The notes beneath the pieces are model-generated. The model ran no database searches. It saw nothing but the letters and a program-made list of their open reading frames with translations, and was not told the DNA's origin. Below are positions 1 to 8,803 of a stretch of 64,000 nt of DNA, in pieces (positions within the stretch are counted from its first letter, which is position 1; each line of letters opens with the position of its first letter). Origin of the DNA: Daejeonella sp. (GTDB lineage Bacteria; Bacteroidota; Bacteroidia; Sphingobacteriales; Sphingobacteriaceae); assembly GCF_030684675.1 (NCBI RefSeq), contig NZ_JAUXXZ010000059.1, positions 62,001 to 126,000 on the forward strand. Direction: 5' to 3'. A program made the position numbers and the translations under genes.

Positions 1-333
1 ATTTATGAGAAAATGGATTCAATCGCAATTCTAAAAGCTACAGGCTTTTCCGGGAAAGATGTGAACCGGATCTTTATCACCATTGCGCTTAGTATTGGTA
101 TTTTCGGAGGTATTCTCGGACTCATTTTTGGTTTCGGTCTTTCTGCATTGATTGATCAGGTTCCTTTCAATACACAGGCACTGCCTACCATTAAAACATA
201 TCCTGTTAATTATAATCCTATATTTTATGTCATTGGAGCAGTTTTTTCAATTGTCACGACATATTTAGCAGGTTACTTCCCTTCCCGGAAGGCCAGTAAA
301 ATCGATCCTGTAATTATTATAAGAGGCAAATAA
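1..333 (+). CDS. ABC transporter permease, FtsX/MacB-LolE type (3' fragment)
   Basis: This is the C-terminal end of an FtsX-family permease whose 5' part lies outside the window; frame 1 is open from the first base (IYEKMDSIAILKATG). Two membrane segments are visible, about residues 25-50 and 75-95 of the fragment. The ending PSRKASKIDPVIIIRGK is the usual tail of MacB, LolC/E and FtsX permeases (AS..DPV..IRG). Such proteins couple ATP hydrolysis to lipoprotein or substrate movement across the inner membrane. The stop is one base before the start of the ATPase at 335, so the two are co-transcribed and probably form one transporter. The exact substrate cannot be told. Confidence 0.85.
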   Translation: MYEKMDSIAILKATGFSGKDVNRIFITIALSIGIFGGILGLIFGFGLSALIDQVPFNTQALPTIKTYPVNYNPIFYVIGAVFSIVTTYLAGYFPSRKASKIDPVIIIRGK

Positions 334-334
334 A

Positions 335-1015
335 ATGGATCTGAAAATTCTCGAGGCCAAAAGTGTTACCAAATACTTTCACGATCCAATTACCTATCAG
401 GTACTCAAAGAGATCAGTTTCTCTGTCAATAGAGGAGATTTCATTTCGGTAATAGGCAAATCAGGCTGCGGGAAATCGACATTATTGTATATACTTTCAA
501 CAATGGATACCGACTATGAAGGAGATATTTTGATTGATGGTGAAAGTATGGTGAACAAAAAGGAAGCCGAGCTTGCAATGGTTAGAAATGAGAAAATAGG
601 CTTTGTCTTTCAGTTTCATTATCTCTTGAATGAATTCTCTGTTTTAAAGAATGTGATGCTTCCGGGTTTGAAATCAGGAAAGTACTCAGAAGCAGAAGTG
701 GAACACAGAGCCTTCGAAAAATTGAAAATCCTTGGAATAGAATCCGAAGCCTTAAAAAAGCCAAATCAGGTTTCAGGGGGACAAAAGCAGCGTGTGGCTA
801 TTGCCCGTGCCCTGATCAATGATCCCTTAATAATCATGGGGGATGAGCCAACCGGAAATCTTGATAAAAAGAACAGCGAAATTGTTTTCAATATCTTTCA
901 GGAACTGGCAGAAGTATATAATCAATCCTTGCTGATCGTAACTCATGATAATGAGTTTGCAGCCCGTACTCACCGGATTATAGAGATGGAAGACGGGCGT
1001 ATCATTAAAAAATAG
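335..1015 (+). CDS. ABC transporter ATP-binding protein, LolD/MacB-like
   Basis: 226 residues, the usual size of a stand-alone ABC ATPase. Walker A is GKSGCGKST (about residues 41-49), the Q-loop is in FVFQFHYLL, the signature is VSGGQKQR, and Walker B with the following D-loop is GDEPTGNLD, with a switch histidine in VTHD. The FQFHxLL..F-V..NV stretch is typical of the LolD/FtsE/MacB branch that works with FtsX permeases, matching the permease fragment directly upstream. It should energise that permease at the inner membrane. Lipoprotein release, macrolide-type efflux and cell-division roles cannot be separated from sequence. Confidence 0.9.
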   Translation: MDLKILEAKSVTKYFHDPITYQVLKEISFSVNRGDFISVIGKSGCGKSTLLYILSTMDTDYEGDILIDGESMVNKKEAELAMVRNEKIGFVFQFHYLLNEFSVLKNVMLPGLKSGKYSEAEVEHRAFEKLKILGIESEALKKPNQVSGGQKQRVAIARALINDPLIIMGDEPTGNLDKKNSEIVFNIFQELAEVYNQSLLIVTHDNEFAARTHRIIEMEDGRIIKK

Positions 1016-1034
1016 GGTAGATAATTCTGCCGTT

Positions 1035-1886
1035 TTATTCAGTAAAACGGTTACAGAGATCTTCAACTTCGGAAATTATTTTTTTGATTCTGGGCTCTGA
1101 AATTTGAATTTCTTTCAGGACTTTTTCCTTGCCGATCAGGTTTTTACATAATATGATTCCTTTATCAAGCAATTGTTGTTTTTCAAATTTGCTTAAAGTG
1201 AGTAAGCTGGTTAAAGGGTGTAAACCCGATTGATCAATCAGCGATTTTAAACTTTTTCCTACTGGATAATCCCAGCTAAGCAGATACATTCCCATACAAA
1301 GGCCGTACTTAAGTGCATCACTCGAAAACCGGGTATTTGTAACCAGTCCGCCGATAAATATCGTGTCCTTATGCCCGGATTTCTTTTTTAGTTCCTGTTC
1401 TACATCCATGAATCTGGAATGGATATACAGGGGAACTTTTACATCGCAAAAACGACGCTGGTCACTGTGAAATTTACATTCCAGTAAGATGTGTCGATTA
1501 TCCCGCTCCGCAATAATGTCTATCTCATGACTTACACAATGCCCTTCAACTATATTTCCTACCTCTGTTCGATAGTTTTTAAATTTCAATAATTCACTGA
1601 TATAGTCTTCGAAAGGAAAGCCGGTTGGACCTAATTCAAGGATTGATTGTTTTAGTTTATATCTTGATGCGGAGTGGGAAGAACTCTTACGAAGATGAGC
1701 AAAAGCCATACGGTAGATTTCTTTCGTCGAAATGGAGTCCCTCAGTTCAGTCTTAACTTTTTCTACCACCTTATCAATAATATCATCTTCAGCTTTCGAA
1801 CGTTTTAATGAATTTCTTAGCTTTTCTTCGTCAAATATGGTTCTCTCACCCGACATCTTGGTGACATAGATTTGTTTGGAATTCAT
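1035..1886 (-). CDS. ATP-cone domain protein with a restriction-endonuclease-like (PD-(D/E)xK) domain
   Basis: 283 residues. The N-terminal ~90 resemble an ATP-cone (IYVTKMSGERTIFDEEKL...SISTKEIYRMAFAHL), the nucleotide-sensing module best known from ribonucleotide reductases and NrdR. Residues ~95-200 read as a PD-(D/E)xK nuclease core: the acidic residue in EIDIIAE followed by LLECKFH (E-x-K). A helical tail of ~80 residues follows. ATP-cone plus Mrr-like nuclease proteins are known in Bacteroidota, but their role is not settled. A nucleotide-regulated DNA-cleaving or repair activity is inference. It converges on the ABC ATPase gene and has its own upstream region. Confidence 0.7.
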   Translation of the reverse strand: MNSKQIYVTKMSGERTIFDEEKLRNSLKRSKAEDDIIDKVVEKVKTELRDSISTKEIYRMAFAHLRKSSSHSASRYKLKQSILELGPTGFPFEDYISELLKFKNYRTEVGNIVEGHCVSHEIDIIAERDNRHILLECKFHSDQRRFCDVKVPLYIHSRFMDVEQELKKKSGHKDTIFIGGLVTNTRFSSDALKYGLCMGMYLLSWDYPVGKSLKSLIDQSGLHPLTSLLTLSKFEKQQLLDKGIILCKNLIGKEKVLKEIQISEPRIKKIISEVEDLCNRFTE

Positions 1887-1965
1887 TAATAAGGGTCTTA
1901 ATTAATCATAAAATTCTTAATGCTCAATTATGTGCCCCGGCAAATTAAGAATGTTTTAGGGAAAT

Positions 1966-2418
1966 TTAACGGCCATATTTTAAAATAATGGCTAATTGTC
2001 CTGCATGATATGCTGTATGAGTAATGATGCGGCCAAGTGCCTCAGATTTGGTCTTGGTGCCAAATTCTTTCGTGTTAATCGGATCTTCCCAGGCTTCGTC
2101 ATTCTGAATTGAAATGGCTGTTTTTAATCCCTCGTAGGCTTTTTGATTATATTCAAGCAGATCGCTGAGATCGGTCCATTCACCTGTGTCCCTCTGGTCA
2201 ATTATGGTTTGGGCATATACCTGAATACCTTCTGTTTTAAATACATTTTTCGCAAACAATAGTTCTACATCCGCAATATGTCTGATGATGAATCCGGCAG
2301 AGTTAGGAGCAGGGGCAAGTGTTTTTTTGAGGTCTTCTTCTTTAATTTCAAATAGTAGTTTTGAAAATCTGGTTCGTCCCTCTTCCCATAGTCTTAAAAA
2401 ATGCTGATTACTGCTCAT
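1966..2418 (-). CDS. DinB-family protein (putative metal-dependent hydrolase/transferase)
   Basis: 150 residues, the usual DinB/YfiT length, expected to form a four-helix bundle. The metal-binding histidines are plausible: one in IIRHIADVELL and the HxxxH pair in THTAYHAGQLAII near the C-terminus. DinB-like proteins form a broad family including thiol-dependent transferases such as bacillithiol S-transferase. The substrate here is unknown. It is monocistronic, with ~80 bp to the next gene on either side of its operon neighbours. Confidence 0.8.
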   Translation of the reverse strand: MSSNQHFLRLWEEGRTRFSKLLFEIKEEDLKKTLAPAPNSAGFIIRHIADVELLFAKNVFKTEGIQVYAQTIIDQRDTGEWTDLSDLLEYNQKAYEGLKTAISIQNDEAWEDPINTKEFGTKTKSEALGRIITHTAYHAGQLAIILKYGR

Positions 2419-2624
2419 ATATTAAATACCTTGTATTTGCCGTTTTTTTATGGGTTTATTCGTTAGAGGATATATTTTGTTTCAATTTTTTTGATTAAAA
2501 GCTCTTTTCAGAGTTAAAACTGACCAGATAGGTTTAAATTATCTGACCTTTACACAATCAGGCAAAATATGCCAATCAGATTTGCCTTTTTGCCAATCTG
2601 TGCCTGAGTTATTTTGTTAATAGT

Positions 2625-2834
2625 CTATTTCTTCTCTTTTTGAACAGTAGATAATCCAAAAGGCAGATATAATGGGCAAAAACTCATAAAGCTTGTTATT
2701 ATAAAGGCTCCTGCGACAATTAAAAGCACAATTGCAAGTGTTCCTGAAATTAATTGCATGAAATAAAGAACTCCAATTAAAATTGCTGCCAGAATTCTGA
2801 TGATTTTGTCGGTATTACCCATGTTTGCTTTCAT
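2625..2834 (-). CDS. Small DUF2892 (YgaP-type) inner-membrane protein
   Basis: 69 residues with two hydrophobic helices (about 12-28 and 31-50) after the conserved opening MGNTDKIIRILAAI. The end CPLYLPFGLST is characteristic of DUF2892 proteins, small membrane domains sometimes fused to rhodanese. Function is unknown. The ORF may start at M1 or at the MGN five residues in. It lies 116 bp downstream of... its SulP neighbour's start side is at 4633, so it is a separate unit on the same strand. Confidence 0.75.
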   Translation of the reverse strand: MKANMGNTDKIIRILAAILIGVLYFMQLISGTLAIVLLIVAGAFIITSFMSFCPLYLPFGLSTVQKEKK

Positions 2835-2950
2835 AACCTTTTATTATTTGTTTATTAAATATACCAAATAATTTTAAAAATGAGATTCAATCAATTCATT
2901 TGAAATTCTTAGTTTGAATTAATCCTGAATGGTTAAAACTCTTTATCTGC

Positions 2951-4633
2951 CTATTTTTTTATGGTATTTAATTCTTTTGACTTTTGTAATGCATCATTGA
3001 TGTTTAATACAATATTATGTTTATCAATTATTGAATATAACTGAGCTTTCAGCATTTCATGTCTGACCTCATGATTAGCTTCTGAAATTATAATTGTGGT
3101 ACCTTTAGCAAGAAGCTGTTTACACATCTCTTTGAGGCGGTTAATACCGGTGGCATCTATAAAAGGAACATGCCTCATTCTCAGAATTAGAATTTCAGGT
3201 TGTTTATTCAGATCTGTAATCACTTCCTGAAATTTTTGAGATGCACCAAAGAATAGGGGGCCATTAATTTCATAGATCTGCACATTTTTTGGTATTCCTG
3301 TAAGCTCTTCTTCAAACAGTATTCCTTCGTTTTCAGACTTGGGTTCCAGTAGATTTCCGGCAGTCTTTATTGACGTTGCTTCACTCATCCGTTTCATAAA
3401 TATAAAACTGGATAATATCATCCCTATTTCGATGGCTACAATCAGATCAAAGAAAACGGTGAGAAAGAATGAAGTCAGCAGCACAAGCACATCCATACGG
3501 TTGCTCTTCATCATCGAAAAGAAGTGATGCCATTCACCCATATGCCAGGCAACAACCACCAGAATCCCTGCCAGACATGGAAGGGGGATCAGTTTAGCAA
3601 TCGGTGCGAGCAATAGCATAATTAATAATAGTACCAGTGCATGAAAAATTCCTGCAATTGGGGTTCTTCCACCGTTTTTTATATTGGTTGCGGTTCTTGC
3701 TATAGCACCGGTAACAGGAATGCCTCCAAATAATCCTGAAAAGATATTAGAAGCCCCCTGTGCTACCAATTCCATATTTGAACGGTGCCGGCCTCCAATC
3801 ATTCCATCTGCAACAACAGCCGAAAGCAAAGACTCAATGCTTCCCAGTAAAGCGATCGCAATGGCAGGTTGTATTAGCAGTTTGATTGTAGCAAAATCAA
3901 TACCCGGTACAGAAGGCATAGAGATTTTGTTTGGGATCTCTCCGAATTTACTTTCAATTGTTTCAACCGGCAGTTTGAAAAAATATACGACTGCAGTACT
4001 TAACACAATTACAACAATTGATCCCGGGATCTTCGTGCTGATCCTGTGAAAGTTCAGGGATAATAGCACAGTTCCCAGCGCAATGGCAAATGCGGTCCAG
4101 TTGATCTGACCAATATAATCCCCATATACCAACCATTTATTTACAAAATCCGGAGGTAAGTTCTGAATCGGGAGACCGAGAAAATCTTTTATTTGTGAAG
4201 AGAAGATGATTAGTGCAATACCGCTTGTAAAACCAACAATAAGCGGGTAGGGTATGAATCTCAGGTAGTTGCCAAGTTTGGCAAAACCCATTCCGAGCAT
4301 CAAAAAACCAGCCATAAAGGTTGCAATTGTTAGTCCATCAACCCCGTGATCATGAACAATGGCATATACAATGACAATGAAGGCACCCGTTGGCCCACCA
4401 ATCTGTACCCGGCTTCCTCCTAAAACTGAAACAATAAGTCCGCCAATAATTGCTGTAATCAGCCCTTTTTCAGGGCTAACCCCCGAAGCAATCGCAAAAG
4501 CAATTGCCAGGGGTAATGCTACTATCCCAACAATTATACCGGCTAAAATATCTTTACTGATCTGTTGTTTGCTGATACCCGAACGAAGAAGGGAGATAAA
4601 TTTCGGGGTAAACTCATTCTGTTTCATATTCAA
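2951..4633 (-). CDS. SulP-family anion transporter with STAS domain
   Basis: 560 residues. About ten to twelve hydrophobic segments fill residues 25-440 (for example GIIVGIVALPLAIAFAIASG, the typical SulP opening helix), followed by a cytoplasmic STAS domain at ~445-550 with VPFIDATGINRL. SulP proteins carry sulfate, bicarbonate or other anions, usually with H+ or Na+. The family cannot be narrowed to one anion here. Length and order are normal for bacterial SulP. No cysteine-biosynthesis or carbonic-anhydrase gene is adjacent, so context does not decide the substrate. Confidence 0.9.
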   Translation of the reverse strand: MNMKQNEFTPKFISLLRSGISKQQISKDILAGIIVGIVALPLAIAFAIASGVSPEKGLITAIIGGLIVSVLGGSRVQIGGPTGAFIVIVYAIVHDHGVDGLTIATFMAGFLMLGMGFAKLGNYLRFIPYPLIVGFTSGIALIIFSSQIKDFLGLPIQNLPPDFVNKWLVYGDYIGQINWTAFAIALGTVLLSLNFHRISTKIPGSIVVIVLSTAVVYFFKLPVETIESKFGEIPNKISMPSVPGIDFATIKLLIQPAIAIALLGSIESLLSAVVADGMIGGRHRSNMELVAQGASNIFSGLFGGIPVTGAIARTATNIKNGGRTPIAGIFHALVLLLIMLLLAPIAKLIPLPCLAGILVVVAWHMGEWHHFFSMMKSNRMDVLVLLTSFFLTVFFDLIVAIEIGMILSSFIFMKRMSEATSIKTAGNLLEPKSENEGILFEEELTGIPKNVQIYEINGPLFFGASQKFQEVITDLNKQPEILILRMRHVPFIDATGINRLKEMCKQLLAKGTTIIISEANHEVRHEMLKAQLYSIIDKHNIVLNINDALQKSKELNTIKK

Positions 4634-4686
4634 ATCGTCTTTTGTGGAATTGATTCAGGAAAGGTTTTAAGCAAACAGTTTAATTT

Positions 4687-5781
4687 CTAATCCTTAAAGG
4701 TAATTGTAAATGTTGCTCCTTCATTGATTTTACTGTCCAGTGAAATTCTTCCCCCAAGGCTGTTGATATGATTATAGACCAGATACAAACCGATCCCCTT
4801 ACTATCAGGATGGTCGTGGAATTTTTGATTCAGACCGAATACCTTATCCCTGACTTTTTCCATGTCAAAGCCCATTCCATTATCAGAAATGATCAGCTGA
4901 CTTAGTCCATTCGACCGCCTGGAGTAAATTGATATAAGAGGAGGGATACCGGATCTGGCATATTTAATAGAGTTGGTAATCAGATTAAGTAATATGCTTT
5001 CCAGGTAATTCCTATTGAATTTGATCGTTTCAAGTTCAGAAAAATCTGCTTTTATACTAACATTTGAGCCCTCTAAGATAGACTGGATTGAACCTAATAC
5101 CGAATTCAGATGCTGGTTGAGGTTTAATTCTTCAATCTGAATATTCAATTGGTCTTTTTGAGTTAAAACATCTACAGAATTGTTCAGGATCTCACTTAAA
5201 TTTTCTGCTGATGATTTCAGGAATGTGAGATACTGTAAAATCTCGGGATCATCTACTTTTGAATCATCCAGAAGACCTACTAATGAGAGTAAGTTATTTA
5301 TTGGAGATCTGAGGTCATGGGAAGTTGCATAAGTCAATTGTTTCAAATCCTGATGGCTTTTCGTTAGATTGGCAAGTTGCTGGTTTCTTTCTTCTTCCAG
5401 TTTCTTCTTGTAAGTAATATTTTTCGCTATGGCATAGATTAGTTTTTCCTTTTCAACAGGCATTGAAGTCCAGGAAAGCCAGATAATTCTCCCATCCTTT
5501 GTGATATACCGGTTTTCAAAGTTTATCAGTGGATTGCTTTCTGTTAAATACTCACGGGATTCGTCTGTCTTTATCTTGTCTTCAGGGTGTACAAAGCTTG
5601 AAATTGGTCTGGACGTAAGCTCTTCAACAGAATACCCTAAAGTACGCGAAACGGAAGGGTTAATCCTTTTCCAATACCCGTCAAAACCTGCAATGCATAG
5701 CAAATCAGGGGATAATTCGAAAAAATGCTCGAATTTATACAGGGAGTATGAATCCAGGCTCAGGTTTTTCATGACTAACAT
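4687..5781 (-). CDS. PAS-domain sensor histidine kinase (cytoplasmic, orphan)
   Basis: 364 residues with no membrane helix. A PAS domain (~15-130, with YWKRINPSVSRTLGYS and the PAC-type WLSWTSMPV) is followed by a short coiled coil, a HisKA dimerisation helix with the phospho-acceptor in TSHDLRSPINNL, and an HATPase domain with N-box NLITNSIKYA, G1 DNGMGFD and G2 KGIGLYLV. It should autophosphorylate on the SHDLRSP histidine and pass phosphate to an unlinked receiver; no response regulator is nearby. PAS kinases of this plan are abundant in Bacteroidota. The ligand is unknown. A second possible start lies three codons in. Confidence 0.88.
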   Translation of the reverse strand: MLVMKNLSLDSYSLYKFEHFFELSPDLLCIAGFDGYWKRINPSVSRTLGYSVEELTSRPISSFVHPEDKIKTDESREYLTESNPLINFENRYITKDGRIIWLSWTSMPVEKEKLIYAIAKNITYKKKLEEERNQQLANLTKSHQDLKQLTYATSHDLRSPINNLLSLVGLLDDSKVDDPEILQYLTFLKSSAENLSEILNNSVDVLTQKDQLNIQIEELNLNQHLNSVLGSIQSILEGSNVSIKADFSELETIKFNRNYLESILLNLITNSIKYARSGIPPLISIYSRRSNGLSQLIISDNGMGFDMEKVRDKVFGLNQKFHDHPDSKGIGLYLVYNHINSLGGRISLDSKINEGATFTITFKD

Positions 5782-5879
5782 TTGGTAAATGTTTCGGAAA
5801 ATTAAGAAAAAAGATTCATTTTTTAACGATTAGATCGTTACAACTATATACGAAAATAAACATGCTCAGTTGTGATTAA

Positions 5880-7145
5880 TTAATTTTCTGATCTCTTTGA
5901 TCTGAACCAATCATAGATCAGATGCTTAAATCCGCCTTTAATTTGAGAAGTATAAATACCAGTACCGCCTGAAAACAGGTACGAAAAGGCACAGGCAATG
6001 CCGATAAAATACATACTTTCCATTCCGAAGAGCTCTATGCCCAGAATAGTTGATGCAATGGGGGTATTACTTGCGCCTGCAAATATTGCTGCCAGACCCA
6101 TTCCGGCAAGAAGAGCTAAGGGTAGAGGTACAAACCAGACCAGTGTATTTCCCAAAGCAGCACCAATGAAAAACAAAGGAGTAACTTCCCCGCCTTTGAA
6201 TCCGGCTCCAATGGTGATGGAGGTAAACAAGAGCTTTAGCAGAAAATCGTAGGAATTAAGATCAGTTTTGAATGCACTTTCGATAATGGGTATGCCTAAT
6301 CCCATATATTTATAACTACTTGTTATCCAGATAACTGCAGCGATAAAGATCCCGCCAATAAAAGGTCTGATCGGCGCATAATTTATCTTCTTGAAAATAT
6401 CCGTACAGAAATGTGTCGTTTTGGAAAAAAGCATAGCGGCAAGTCCGAAAATCATTCCTGCCAAAGCTGCCCATAAAATGTTTACAGTACTCATCACCGG
6501 CACAAAAGGGATGTTGTATTGGGTATGACTGACATTCCAGGCTGTACAGGTATAATCGGCTATCAGGGCGGCTAATAAGCTGGGTAAAATAGCGTCATAG
6601 CGATATTTTTTCAGGATCAGTACTTCCAGAGCAAAAATAGCCCCGGCTATCGGAGTGCCGAATACGGATGCAAAGCCAGCACTGATACCAACGATAATCA
6701 GAATCTGCCGGTCTTGTTGCTCCAGTTTGAATACTCTGCTGAACTGGTCGGATATCGCTGCGCCCATCTGCACCGCAGTTCCTTCACGTCCCGCAGAACC
6801 ACCGAAAAGATGAGTGATCAATGTTCCGAACAATACCATTGGTACCATTTTTAACGGAATCACCTGTTTTGGGCTATGAAACTCTTCCAGTAATTGATTA
6901 TTGCCTTTAACTATATCGGTACCCCAATAATGATAGGCCAGGCCAATGATGAGTCCACCAAGCGGTAAAAAAGCAATTATCCAGAGATTGCTTTCACGAA
7001 GCTTTGTTACCCAATCTAAAGAAACCAGGAAGAAAACGGAGGCAGTTCCGGCAAGGATTCCTGCAATGATTGAAAGGGATACCCACTTTAAGATGTAAAC
7101 CAGCAAATGACTTTGTACTTTATTTAGAATATTAGACGGACTCAT
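5880..7145 (-). CDS. CLC-family chloride channel/antiporter-like membrane protein
   Basis: 421 residues with roughly ten membrane segments. The CLC fingerprint GSAGREGTAVQMG (~110-125) supplies the gating glutamate in GREG. The third CLC motif appears as GFKGGEVTPLFFIGA in place of the classical GxFxP, a variant common in the bacterial voltage-gated chloride channel subgroup annotated beside SulP or fluoride genes. No regulatory CBS domains are present. Probable role is chloride/proton exchange or anion flux. Transport mode is not decided by the sequence. Confidence 0.87.
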   Translation of the reverse strand: MSPSNILNKVQSHLLVYILKWVSLSIIAGILAGTASVFFLVSLDWVTKLRESNLWIIAFLPLGGLIIGLAYHYWGTDIVKGNNQLLEEFHSPKQVIPLKMVPMVLFGTLITHLFGGSAGREGTAVQMGAAISDQFSRVFKLEQQDRQILIIVGISAGFASVFGTPIAGAIFALEVLILKKYRYDAILPSLLAALIADYTCTAWNVSHTQYNIPFVPVMSTVNILWAALAGMIFGLAAMLFSKTTHFCTDIFKKINYAPIRPFIGGIFIAAVIWITSSYKYMGLGIPIIESAFKTDLNSYDFLLKLLFTSITIGAGFKGGEVTPLFFIGAALGNTLVWFVPLPLALLAGMGLAAIFAGASNTPIASTILGIELFGMESMYFIGIACAFSYLFSGGTGIYTSQIKGGFKHLIYDWFRSKRSEN

Positions 7146-7342
7146 TTTGCCATGATGCAGATTTACTGGTACGCGGATGATCTCGTATTGTGGAGGCTAA
7201 TGTAATTTTTTTTTATTAATGTTTGAGATTATAGAGATTTTCTGCGAGGTATTGTGTGATTCTTAAGGAGTTCATTGCGAAGGAAGCCCGGCAGGCACAA
7301 CAGAGGAATCTTTTTTAGGTAGCTTGATTCCTCGAGTTCTAT

Positions 7343-7774
7343 TTATTTGGATTTCTCCATGACCTCTTTGACCTCTTCATCAGTCAGAAATTGAAAATGA
7401 CTAAAAACAGAAGCGCCATTCAATCTTGTCAGCTGCCTGTATCCCACCATGGTATCTTGTTTGCTTTGAACAATTTGAATAACAACCACCAGGTCTTTTT
7501 TCCCTCTTTTTGGGTAGGAGTAATAAGCGAGTTTAGGTAATTTCATATCATAAGCTTTTACATCCCTACCGGGGTTTGGATAATAAAGGAGCGCAGTACC
7601 ATTGTCAATTTCTTCCTTAGTTGGAAGACGGCCATTTACAACAGGAGTTCTTTCCCATTCCTTGATCTTGATCGGAGGAAAGAGTTCAGCGACAGACTTT
7701 TGATCCCTTTGTTTCATCTCCGCACAGGATGCAAGAATCAGCAGAATGATAATCCCGGTAATTTGTGTTTTCAT
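7343..7774 (-). CDS. Hypothetical lipoprotein
   Basis: 143 residues beginning with a lipoprotein signal (hydrophobic IIILLILASC, lipobox cysteine at ~16), so the protein is probably anchored in the outer or inner membrane. The mature part is polar with no domain I recognise. Its start overlaps the end of the upstream methyltransferase gene by 4 bp (ATGA), implying translational coupling. The 3' flank (7307-7337) holds an imperfect GAGGAATC/GATTCCTC hairpin without a clear U tract. Confidence 0.75.
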   Translation of the reverse strand: MKTQITGIIILLILASCAEMKQRDQKSVAELFPPIKIKEWERTPVVNGRLPTKEEIDNGTALLYYPNPGRDVKAYDMKLPKLAYYSYPKRGKKDLVVVIQIVQSKQDTMVGYRQLTRLNGASVFSHFQFLTDEEVKEVMEKSK

Positions 7775-8361
7775 CTCTTTTGAGCAATAATATTAATATG
7801 GTTTTCGGGATATTGGTCAAGCTCAAGATGAAGGCATTCGCAGCCTGATTCCATGATGGTCTTCAGGTTTCCATTTATTCCGATGCTACTGTATGGGAAA
7901 TGATCCCCATGCCATTCGCTTTCATGCTCGTCAATAGTATCCCCAAAAGTGTAAATCAGTATTCCAGAATTTTTGAGCATCCTGCATAGTTTGGCGATAA
8001 CCGGTTTTTGCATAGCCATTGGTAAATGAAATATGCTGTCCCAGGCAATGATCAGATCAAACTTCTGATCGCTTTCCCAATCGATGATATTGCAGTTTGT
8101 TAAATTAATATCCTTGTGTTCCGATTGTGCAATTGCGATCATCTCTGCTGATGCATCAATTCCGTACACAGTAAAATTTTCCTGGATTAATTTGCGGATT
8201 ATACGGCCACCGCTTCCGCAACCCACATCAAGGGCAGAATTTTTATGCTTACAATAACGGATCGCCCGTTCAATCTGTTCTAAACCATACGAGCTGTTGA
8301 CATGATTCTCATGCCACCACTTTGCAATTTTATCGTATTTTTTGCCGATGTCAGAATCCAT
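7771..8361 (-). CDS. Class I SAM-dependent methyltransferase
   Basis: 196 residues. SAM-binding motif I is ALDVGCGSGGRII (~40-52), followed by an acidic end of strand 2 (VYGIDASAEMI) and motif IV-like FDLIIAWDSIFHLP, all in the order of the Methyltransf_11/25 fold. The size suggests a small-molecule methyltransferase. The substrate is unknown. Operon with the lipoprotein downstream (4-bp overlap). Confidence 0.85.
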   Translation of the reverse strand: MDSDIGKKYDKIAKWWHENHVNSSYGLEQIERAIRYCKHKNSALDVGCGSGGRIIRKLIQENFTVYGIDASAEMIAIAQSEHKDINLTNCNIIDWESDQKFDLIIAWDSIFHLPMAMQKPVIAKLCRMLKNSGILIYTFGDTIDEHESEWHGDHFPYSSIGINGNLKTIMESGCECLHLELDQYPENHINIIAQKR

Positions 8362-8448
8362 GCAGTAAAAATATAAAATTTGCTATTCCCCTGATCTCAA
8401 AATCGTTTTTACATTTAGAATTAAATTATTTAATCTTAAATCAATATC

Positions 8449-8697
8449 GTGGACGAATTTATTGGTATTGTTAAACTTTTTTAGAGGCAATTTTGCGCCT
8501 CAGGCCGGGCTTTTTGTGATGGAGCTTTACTTTCAATTGCTCAGAATCAGGTATTATTTGCATTGCTGGGCAATCAATTTGGTGGTGACGGACTTACTAC
8601 CTTCGCGCTTCCGAACCTTCAGCCCCTAATATCAGCAAACGAAGCGCCGGTTCAATATATCATCTGTTTGTTTGGGGTTTTTCCATCAAGAGGATAA
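8449..8697 (+). pseudogene. Degenerate phage tail collar / microcystin-dependent-protein (MdpB-like) gene
   Basis: Not an intact ORF. From a GTG at 8449 the frame reads VDEFIGIVKLF and then hits a TAG. Shifting by one base at the T7 run (about 8470-8476) gives RGNFAPQ. A further shift near the GCCGGG after it gives AFCDGALLSIAQNQVLF, ALLGNQFGGDGLTTFALPN and finally YIICLFGVFPSRG before TAA at 8695. These are the opening and closing blocks of tail-collar family proteins, which are normally ~170-190 residues. The middle is missing, so there are at least two frameshifts and an internal deletion. It is probably a relic of a tail-fibre or contractile-injection-associated gene. Confidence 0.8.
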
Positions 8698-8803
8698 AGA
8701 GTTTTTAGTTACCTGAATAATTTGGAATCATTTCAGGAATCATCCCATTTAAGCATAGTTTTTCTGAACCTGAATGGTTTATCACCAGTTTCAGATTCAA
8801 TTC

